DNA of 64,000 nucleotides from Microbacterium candidum (GTDB lineage: Bacteria > Actinomycetota > Actinomycetes > Actinomycetales > Microbacteriaceae). This document shows positions 58,302-64,000 of this stretch, piece after piece. The notes under the pieces were generated by a model. It ran no database searches. It had not been told where the DNA came from and saw nothing but the letters and a program-made list of their open reading frames with translations. Position 1 is the stretch's first letter, and each line of letters starts with the position of its first letter. Both the position numbers and the translations under genes were made by a program. The stretch spans positions 1,140,980-1,204,979 of the forward strand of contig NZ_JASXSZ010000001.1 of NCBI RefSeq assembly GCF_030315975.1, read 5' to 3'.

Positions 58302-59792
58302 ATGACCGAACCACTCACGAGGACCCTGTGGGCCTCCTTCATCGACGGCCGTTTCGTGGACGCATCCGCCCGCGAGGCCGACGCGTTCGGCGTGACCGAA
58401 CCCGCTACGGGCCGCGTCCTCGCCCGCGTCGTCCCCGCGACGGATGCCGAGGTGGAAGCCGCGGTCGCTTCGGCCGCGGCAGCCCAGGTCGGCTGGGCCG
58501 CACTGTCTCCGCGCGAGCGCGGAACGATGCTGCGCGCCGTGGCCGCACGCATCCGCGAGCACGCCGACGAGCTCGCGACGCTCGAGGCGCGCGAGGTCGG
58601 GAAGCCCAAGCGCGACGCCGGACGCTTCGACATCTCCTTCAGTCACGCCGCGTTCGACTACTTCGGCGGTCTCGCCGACACGCTGCACGGCGAACTGCTC
58701 GACCAGGGGCCGATCGAGGCGCGCATCATCCCGGAGGCCTATGGCGTGGTCGCCGCCATCCTGCCGTTCAACTGGCCGCCGATCCACTTCGCCAAGAAGT
58801 CCGCGCCGGCGCTCGCGGCGGGCAACGCGGTCGTGATCAAGCCGGGCGAGCAGGCGCCGCTCACCGTGCTGCGGCTCGTGGAGATCGCGAACGAGGTCCT
58901 GCCGCCCGGAGTCCTCAACGCTGTCCCGGGCATCACGGCCGGCGCCGCACTGTCGGGGAACTCCGGCGTGCAGCGCATCACGTTCACGGGGGCGACGGCC
59001 ACCGGCAAGAAGGTCCTGCAGGCGGCCGCGGAGAACCTGACGTACGCGACGATGGAGCTCGGCGGCAAGAACGCGCTCATCGTGCTCGACGACGCGGATG
59101 TCGAGGCGGCGGCCGAGGTCGCGATCGAGGGCATGTTCTACAACCAGGGCGAGGCGTGCACGTCGACGGCCCGCATCCTCGTCCACGACACTCTCTACGA
59201 CGCGTTCGTCGCCGAGTTCAGCGCGCGGGCCCTTCGACTGAAGGTCGGCGACGGGCTCGATCCCGCGACGGACATCGGGGCGATGGTGGATGCGCGCCAG
59301 CAGGCGCGCGTGCTCGGGTACCTGCAGACGGCGCTCGACGAGGGAGCGACGGTCGCCGCCCAGGGGAGCATCCCCGACGAGCCCGAACTCGCGGGCGGGT
59401 ATTGGGTGCCGCCGACGGTGCTCGTGGGAGTAACCCCCGATTCGACGTTCGGCCAGGAGGAGGTCTTCGGCCCGATCGCCGGGATCATGAGGTTCTCGAC
59501 GGACGACGAGGCGATCGAGATCGCGAACGGCACGGCGTACGGGCTCACCGCGGCGATCTGCACGACCGATGAGCAGCGCGCATGGCGCCTGGCCCCGCGG
59601 CTCGAGGCGGGCATGGTCTTCGTCAACAACTACATGCGGCGCGCCTTCCTCGGCTCGCCCTTCGGCGGGCAGAAGGGCAGCGGCTTCGGGCGCGAGAACG
59701 CCGTCGAGACGCTGTGGGAGTTCGTGCGGACGAAGAACGTCCGTTTCCGCTCCGGACGCGGAGAGGTGCCGGTCTGGCCGCCGATCGACTGA
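58302..59792 (+). CDS. NAD(P)-dependent aldehyde dehydrogenase
   Basis: A 496-residue aldehyde dehydrogenase. FNWPP has the oxyanion Asn, Glu252 lies in MELGGKN and the catalytic Cys286 in NQGEACTSTARI, 34 residues apart as usual. Length and motifs match the superfamily core. It oxidises an aldehyde to the acid; the substrate is not identifiable. The ATG at 58302 is behind GGAGGG. It is the last gene of the operon, ending at a strong terminator (59808-59843). Confidence 0.93.
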   Translation: MTEPLTRTLWASFIDGRFVDASAREADAFGVTEPATGRVLARVVPATDAEVEAAVASAAAAQVGWAALSPRERGTMLRAVAARIREHADELATLEAREVGKPKRDAGRFDISFSHAAFDYFGGLADTLHGELLDQGPIEARIIPEAYGVVAAILPFNWPPIHFAKKSAPALAAGNAVVIKPGEQAPLTVLRLVEIANEVLPPGVLNAVPGITAGAALSGNSGVQRITFTGATATGKKVLQAAAENLTYATMELGGKNALIVLDDADVEAAAEVAIEGMFYNQGEACTSTARILVHDTLYDAFVAEFSARALRLKVGDGLDPATDIGAMVDARQQARVLGYLQTALDEGATVAAQGSIPDEPELAGGYWVPPTVLVGVTPDSTFGQEEVFGPIAGIMRFSTDDEAIEIANGTAYGLTAAICTTDEQRAWRLAPRLEAGMVFVNNYMRRAFLGSPFGGQKGSGFGRENAVETLWEFVRTKNVRFRSGRGEVPVWPPID

Positions 59793-59807
59793 TCGAGCGG
59801 GTGACGC

Positions 59808-59843
59808 GAGGAGGGGAGGATGCCGCGGCATCCTCCCCTCCTC
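59808..59843. terminator. Bidirectional terminator between convergent genes
   Basis: A perfect 18-bp self-complementary palindrome (arms 59808-59825 and 59826-59843) that can fold as a hairpin on either strand. It sits between the aldehyde dehydrogenase stop and the convergent gene at 59845. Confidence 0.85.
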
Positions 59844-59844
59844 G

Positions 59845-60729
59845 TCAGTGGATGCCGGCTGCCGACAGGACGTCGACGCCGCGTCGCAGGTCGGAGGCGC
59901 CGCGGAGGTCGACGAGCGTGCGAACGGCTGCGGGGTCGGCGCGGCCGTCGCCGACGAGCCCTGCCGCGGGGGAGCGGAGCACGGTGAGATAGGCGTCGGC
60001 CAGTGCCGGCGCGAGTCCGAGGAGCCGCTGCGCGGACGCAGTCACGAGGTCGTCGTGTTCGCCCGCGAGGATCTCTGACGCCGTCGCGGTGAGGGCCTGT
60101 CCGACGGCAGCGACGCCACCGGCGCGCTCGCCGTCGAGGTGTGCGGAGCGGCAGAGGACCGATCCGAGGTAGGGACCGAGTTCGTCCACGGACGCGATCC
60201 GAGTCGCCCCCTGGGCGTGCGCGAGGAGCTCGTTCCCCGCGTTGAGGATCGTGAGATCGCACGCGCCGGCGATGAGCGCCGCCCGGCGCTTCGGCGTCGC
60301 GCCGAGCGAGACGACGTTGAGCCGGTCGCGCGTCCACCCGCGCTGTGCGAGCAGTGCGAAGGCGGCGAGCGCGTAGCCGGATGCGGTGACGTCGACCGCG
60401 AGCACGGGGGCGTCCAGATCGACGAGAGCGCCGAGCCCCGGACGCGCCCACAGCGACAGGTCGAGACCGCGGTCGACGGTGACCGGTACGACGAGGTCCA
60501 GCATGCGCCCGAGCGGGTTGTCCGCCGGGCCCGCGTAGAGCAGGACGTTGTCGGGGCTCGTGAGGGCAGCATCCACCGCCCCGTCGGCGAGGTCCCCGAA
60601 GACCTGGGGCGAACTGGTCGCCGGAACCGTGCGGATGTCCCAGTCACGCAGATCCGCCGCGCGGACGGTCGTGGCGACGTCGAGGAGGACGGACGGGCTG
60701 AAGGCGGCGATGGCGAGGGCGGTGGGCAT
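59845..60729 (-). CDS. Binding-protein-like protein without a signal peptide
   Basis: A 294-residue protein of the periplasmic-binding type II shape: short alternating alpha/beta segments, VPATSSPQVFGDLADGAVDAAL and LTSPDNVLLYAG. There is no signal peptide or lipobox, so it is probably cytoplasmic, like LysR-type effector domains or NMT1-like proteins. The start at 60729 has only a weak ribosome-binding site and might lie further upstream. It follows the GntR gene by 10 bases in one operon. Its function is unclear. Confidence 0.65.
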   Translation of the reverse strand: MPTALAIAAFSPSVLLDVATTVRAADLRDWDIRTVPATSSPQVFGDLADGAVDAALTSPDNVLLYAGPADNPLGRMLDLVVPVTVDRGLDLSLWARPGLGALVDLDAPVLAVDVTASGYALAAFALLAQRGWTRDRLNVVSLGATPKRRAALIAGACDLTILNAGNELLAHAQGATRIASVDELGPYLGSVLCRSAHLDGERAGGVAAVGQALTATASEILAGEHDDLVTASAQRLLGLAPALADAYLTVLRSPAAGLVGDGRADPAAVRTLVDLRGASDLRRGVDVLSAAGIH

Positions 60730-60739
60730 CGGCGAGCGC

Positions 60740-61405
60740 TCAGCGGGTGGCGAAGACTTCGGGATGCTGCAGCAGCTCGAGTCGGCTGCGGCGGATGTGG
60801 CGGGCGAGCACCTGCTCCGCCTCGTCCTCGTCGTGCCGGCGCAGCGCGCCGACGATGAGGTGGTGGTCGTGGTGCACGCTGTGGTCGCCATCCGCGAAGA
60901 ACCGGCGGGTGACCGCGCGGCGGTAGTGCTGGGTGCGGTTCCACAGCGACCGCACGGTGTCGCCGAGGACGATCGTCGGCGCCGATTCGAGGCAGGAGAG
61001 GTGGAAGTCGCGGTCGAGGCGGAGGAACTGCTCGACGTCGTCGGTCTCCTCCATCGCGTCGGCGAGCGCGTCGAGCCGGGCGACGTCCGCCGGAGAGACG
61101 AGCGGCGTGTTCATCCGCAGGAGGAGCGGCTCGAGCCGCTCGCGCATCTCGTAGAGCTCGTAGCACTCCTCGACGCTCAGCGAGGAGACCCAGGCGCCGG
61201 TGTTCGCGACGAGGGTCACCAGCCCTTCGGACTCGAGCATCCGCAGCGCCTCCCGGACGGGGAGCCGGCTGGCGCCGGCGCGCTCGGCGAGCTCGTCCTG
61301 CCGGATCCGCTCGCCAGGCGCGTACTCGCCCGCGAGGATCGCATCGCGGAGGTCGGCGGCGATCCGTGCACCGGTGTCGCCGTGGGTGGTCGCGCGTGTC
61401 GCCAT
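60740..61405 (-). CDS. FCD-domain GntR-family transcriptional regulator
   Basis: A 221-residue regulator. The winged helix is IRQDELAERAGASRLPVREALRMLES and the FCD domain shows YELYEMRERLEPLLL, DRDFHLSCLESAPT and HHDHHLIVGALRRHD, with the metal-ligand histidines. ATG 61405 and ATG 61423 are both possible starts. The tandem ATTGGATC sites at 62055-62078 and the one at 61992 lie in its operon's promoter region and fit autoregulation and control of the E1 gene. Confidence 0.88.
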   Translation of the reverse strand: MATRATTHGDTGARIAADLRDAILAGEYAPGERIRQDELAERAGASRLPVREALRMLESEGLVTLVANTGAWVSSLSVEECYELYEMRERLEPLLLRMNTPLVSPADVARLDALADAMEETDDVEQFLRLDRDFHLSCLESAPTIVLGDTVRSLWNRTQHYRRAVTRRFFADGDHSVHHDHHLIVGALRRHDEDEAEQVLARHIRRSRLELLQHPEVFATR

Positions 61406-61428
61406 GAGCGAAGTCTGCCTCATCGCGG

Positions 61429-61971
61429 TCACCGGGCGGGGTGGGCGGGATGCCACAGCACCCGATCGGCGCCGTCCTCGTACGCCTTGCCGCCCGGGAA
61501 GCTCACGAGCTCGAACTGGAGGCCCCAGGGGCTCCGGAAGTAGATCCAGCGCTGGCCCTCGGCCGACTGCCGGCTCGCGGTCGGTTCGCCCATGACCTCG
61601 ACGCCGTTCGCGCGGAGATAGGCGACCGCGGCATCCAGGTCGTCGACGTAGAACGCGATGTGGTAGCCGCCGATGTCGCTGTTGCGCGGCTGCGGATTCT
61701 GCCCGTCGGCCGACTCGTAGAGGAAGACCTCGAAGTTGGCGCCGTGTCCCAGCCGATAGAAGCGGATCTCGCGGATGACCGTGCGCGGATGCACGCCCAA
61801 GTGGGTCTGCATCCAGTCCTCGTCCGACTGCTTCGCGCCGAGCGTGTAGATCTCCTCGCACCCGATCACGTCGACGAGGAACGCGTGCGCCTCCTCGAGG
61901 TCCGGCACGGTGAATCCGATGTGGTCGGTGCCACGGATCCCGGGGATGCCGACGGTCTGGCGTGTGCTCAT
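61429..61971 (-). CDS. VOC-family protein (glyoxalase/dioxygenase-like)
   Basis: A 180-residue VOC protein with two betaalphabetabetabeta modules: GTDHIGFTVPDLEEAHAFLVDVIG (His metal ligand) and GGYHIAFYVDDLDAAVAYL (His), plus WGLQFELVSFPGG (Glu). These match a two-His-one-Glu metal site, more complete than in the 37031 protein. AAGGAGG precedes the ATG. It is the first gene of the GntR operon and may process an intermediate of the neighbouring catabolic pathway. Confidence 0.85.
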   Translation of the reverse strand: MSTRQTVGIPGIRGTDHIGFTVPDLEEAHAFLVDVIGCEEIYTLGAKQSDEDWMQTHLGVHPRTVIREIRFYRLGHGANFEVFLYESADGQNPQPRNSDIGGYHIAFYVDDLDAAVAYLRANGVEVMGEPTASRQSAEGQRWIYFRSPWGLQFELVSFPGGKAYEDGADRVLWHPAHPAR

Positions 61972-61991
61972 AAGGCCTCCTTCTCGCCTCG

Positions 61992-62002
61992 ATTGTATCC
62001 AT
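61992..62002. promoter_or_regulatory. Possible GntR half-site ATTGTATCCAT
   Basis: It resembles the palindrome ATTGGATCCAAT at 62067-62078 and lies 21 bases before the VOC gene. It may be a weaker operator for the minus-strand operon. Confidence 0.4.
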
Positions 62003-62054
62003 CCACCTCTCGGCGGGGATAAGGAATCGGGGAATAGCTTGCCCAGGGTTGAAC

Positions 62055-62078
62055 ATTGGATCTAATATTGGATCCAAT
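62055..62078. promoter_or_regulatory. Tandem GntR-type operators ATTGGATCTAAT + ATTGGATCCAAT
   Basis: Two adjacent 12-bp sites. The second is a perfect palindrome and the first differs at one base. FCD-GntR regulators commonly bind TTGGATCCAA-type dyads. They lie 39 bases before the E1 gene and 84 bases before the divergent VOC gene. Confidence 0.65.
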
Positions 62079-62116
62079 CAGCGGCGCAAGGTCGCTCGAG
62101 AGCGGGAGTGGCGAGG

Positions 62117-64000
62117 ATGCCCAGGAAGAAGCGACTGCAGACCGGCGTCGACTGGTTCGAGCTGTCCACGACGGACGCGGACTGGAAGTCGGCCGACCCC
62201 GTTCTGCTCGGATCGATGCTCAGTCAGCTGCACCTCATCCGCGCCTTCGAGGAGTCCGTCCTGGAGCTGGCCGGGGAGGGTCTCGTGCACGGCCCCGCGC
62301 ACTCGAGCATCGGCCAGGAGGGCGGCGCGGTCGGATCGATCATCGGCCTGCGCTCCACCGACGGCGTCAACGGGTCGCACCGCGGACACCACCAGTTCCT
62401 CGCGAAGGCCCTCACCCACGCGAGCGGGGGAGCGATCGATCCCGCGGATCCGGTGACCCCCGTCATCCAGACCGTCCTCCAGCGCACGCTCGCCGAGATC
62501 CTCGGGCTCGCGCAGGGCTACTCCGGCGGCCGGGGTGGATCGATGCACCTGCAGTGGCTCGAGGCGGGCGCCCTGGGCACGAACGCGATCGTGGGCGGCG
62601 GAGCGCCGATGGCGACCGGCAACGCGTGGGCGCAGAAGCACAGCGGCACGACGGATCTCACGATCAACTACTTCGGCGACGGGGCGGCGCAGATCGGCTC
62701 GGTCCTCGAGTCGATGAACCTCGCCGCCGCGTGGCGGCTGCCGGTCTGCTTCTTCGTCGAGAACAACCTCTACGCCGTCTCGACGCGCGCCGACGAGGTC
62801 ACCGCGGACACCCGGTTCTCCGTGCGCGGGCAGGGCTTCGGCATCCCGTCGTGGCGTGTCGACGGGATGGATCCGCTCGCCGTGCACCTTGCGATGGGAG
62901 AGGTCGCGGCTCGTCTCCGCTCGGGTGAAGGACCCGCCGTCGTCGAGGCGGAGGTCTACCGCTTCTTCCACCAGAACGGCTCGTACCCGGGGAGCGCGTT
63001 CGGGTACCGGTCGAAGGAGGAGGAGGCGCAGTGGCGCGCGCGGGATCCGCTCGACCTGGTCGCCCGCAAGATGATCGAGCGCGGGCTCATCGACCAGGCC
63101 GGGGTGGACGCTCTCCGTGCGCGCGTGCAGCGGGCGATGACGGACGCCGTCTCCCAGCTCATCGAGCAGGATCCGGACAACGCGGGTACCCGCCGCATCC
63201 GCCCCGAACTGTGGCCGGAGACCGACTTCGTCAACGTCGGCGTGCGCGGCGACGGGAGCGAGCTCGACGGTCTTCCCCTTCAGCCTCGGGGCGGCGAGAC
63301 GCGGGCCGTGAAGTTCGTCGACGCGGTCGCGCAGGTGATGGACCGGCGGATGGATGCGGACCCCCGCATCGTCGTGATGGGCGAAGACGTCCACCACCTG
63401 AACGGCGGAACGAACGGTGCGACCAAGGGCCTCGTGAAGAAGTACGGCGAGGGGCGGATCCTCGGCACCCCGATCAGCGAGAACGCGTTCGTCGGCCTCG
63501 CCGGCGGCCTCGCGCTCGACGGACGCTTCCGTCCCGTCGTCGAGTTCATGTACCCCGACTTCCTGTGGGTGGCCGCCGATCAGGTCTTCAACCAGATCGG
63601 CAAGGCGCGGCACATGTTCGGGGGCGACAACGCGGTTCCGCTCGTGCTGCGCACCAAAGTCGCCATGGGTTCCGGATACGGGTCGCAGCACCTCATGGAT
63701 CCGGCGGGCATCTTCGCCACGGCGCCCGGCTGGCGGATCGTCGCGCCGTCGAACGCGACCGACTACGTCGGGCTCATGAACGCGGCCCTCGCGCTGCAGG
63801 ACCCGGTGCTCGTGATCGAGCACGTCGACCTATACGGCACCGCCGACGCGGTGCCCGCGGGGGAGCTGGACTACGTCATCCCGCCCGGCGCGGCCGCGCT
63901 CCTGCGAGCGGGATCGGACCTGACCGTCATCTCCTACCTGTCGATGGTGAAGTGCGCCCAGGAGGCGCTCGACCAGACCGGCGTCGACGCCGACCTCATC
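62117..64000 (+). CDS. Fused 2-oxoacid dehydrogenase E1 alpha-beta (thiamine diphosphate enzyme), partial
   Basis: At least 628 residues; it runs past the window with no stop. The N-terminal 300 residues are E1 alpha (HSSIGQEGGAVG, GSHRGHHQF, and the ThDP motif GDGAAQIGS ending in ENN). From about residue 395 the E1 beta half begins (VMGEDVHHLNGGT, SENAFVGLAGGLA, YPDFLWVAADQ). Both subunits on one chain, as in some acetoin/branched-chain 2-oxoacid dehydrogenase relatives. It would decarboxylate a 2-oxoacid; E2 and E3 are expected downstream. The ATG at 62117 follows GGAG, in the GntR-controlled divergent promoter. Confidence 0.88.
   Translation, partial: MPRKKRLQTGVDWFELSTTDADWKSADPVLLGSMLSQLHLIRAFEESVLELAGEGLVHGPAHSSIGQEGGAVGSIIGLRSTDGVNGSHRGHHQFLAKALTHASGGAIDPADPVTPVIQTVLQRTLAEILGLAQGYSGGRGGSMHLQWLEAGALGTNAIVGGGAPMATGNAWAQKHSGTTDLTINYFGDGAAQIGSVLESMNLAAAWRLPVCFFVENNLYAVSTRADEVTADTRFSVRGQGFGIPSWRVDGMDPLAVHLAMGEVAARLRSGEGPAVVEAEVYRFFHQNGSYPGSAFGYRSKEEEAQWRARDPLDLVARKMIERGLIDQAGVDALRARVQRAMTDAVSQLIEQDPDNAGTRRIRPELWPETDFVNVGVRGDGSELDGLPLQPRGGETRAVKFVDAVAQVMDRRMDADPRIVVMGEDVHHLNGGTNGATKGLVKKYGEGRILGTPISENAFVGLAGGLALDGRFRPVVEFMYPDFLWVAADQVFNQIGKARHMFGGDNAVPLVLRTKVAMGSGYGSQHLMDPAGIFATAPGWRIVAPSNATDYVGLMNAALALQDPVLVIEHVDLYGTADAVPAGELDYVIPPGAAALLRAGSDLTVISYLSMVKCAQEALDQTGVDADLI

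Noticed and set aside
56655..59831. 1058-residue minus-strand open frame
   Set aside because: It is antisense to the CrtI-like and aldehyde dehydrogenase genes, both with intact catalytic motifs, and shows no domain of its own.

Overview
The window comes from a high-GC actinobacterium, most likely a Microbacteriaceae (Microbacterium-like) soil or plant-associated organism. The signs are roughly 70% G+C coding DNA, many GTG starts and ATGA/GTGA stop-start overlaps, a SigK/RskA sigma/anti-sigma pair, an IdeR-type iron box, and typical actinobacterial families (DUF2510, DUF4383, GerW, FCD-GntR). It is dominated by carbohydrate and organic-acid catabolism. No rRNA, complete tRNA, CRISPR array, insertion sequence or recognisable integrase was seen. 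Bases 1-60 are G/C homopolymer that looks like an assembly artefact at a contig end.

119-9530: a sugar locus with a Gfo/Idh/MocA dehydrogenase, a class I aldolase-like protein, a PfkB kinase fused to a mannose-6-phosphate isomerase-like domain, a DUF4432 epimerase-like protein, and a divergent pair of large uncharacterised proteins (one cytoplasmic, one Tat-exported). Three copies of an ACAACGTTGT-type palindrome sit in its divergent promoters and suggest one LacI-type regulon whose regulator is outside the window.

9874-36891: a segment bounded by two 145-nt imperfect direct repeats ending in the TPsiC/acceptor arm of a tRNA (tRNA-Ser-like), which is the signature of a genomic island. It carries a Tat-exported beta-helix protein, an alpha/beta hydrolase, a sugar ABC importer, an enolase-superfamily dehydratase, an FCD-GntR regulator, two more Gfo/Idh/MocA oxidoreductases, a GH36 alpha-galactosidase, an FMN 2-hydroxyacid oxidase, an IclR regulator, an SMP-30 lactonase / FAH hydrolase / MDR dehydrogenase / SDR operon and an FAD/FeS D-2-hydroxyacid dehydrogenase. 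Together these fit a non-phosphorylating deoxy-sugar route: sugar -> lactone -> aldonate -> 2-keto-3-deoxy -> 2,4-diketo -> pyruvate + 2-hydroxyacid. A repeated AACCTATCWGATA site links four GntR-controlled promoters. At the island's right end lies a two-gene unit, a 1320-residue HTH/nuclease-like protein overlapping a DUF3800-like protein, which is the best candidate here for an undescribed (possibly defence) system.

37031-44145: ordinary-looking chromosomal genes: a VOC protein, GerW, small membrane proteins, a TMEM175-type channel, a DUF2510 protein and sigK-rskA. A near-perfect SigK-type promoter (CCATCC-N15-CCGAAT) precedes the divergent secreted-protein/membrane-protein pair.

44218-47969: an FbpABC ferric-iron importer behind an IdeR box. 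48137-48477: two small overlapping genes. 48596-64000: a second catabolic region with a Liv-type ABC importer (livFGMHK), a divergent LacI regulator and catabolic operon (3-hydroxyisobutyrate dehydrogenase-like, M24 hydrolase with an altered metal site, CrtI-like flavoprotein, aldehyde dehydrogenase), a binding-protein-like protein, an FCD-GntR regulator, a VOC protein and a fused E1 alpha-beta 2-oxoacid dehydrogenase that runs off the window. The substrate of this region cannot be named from sequence.
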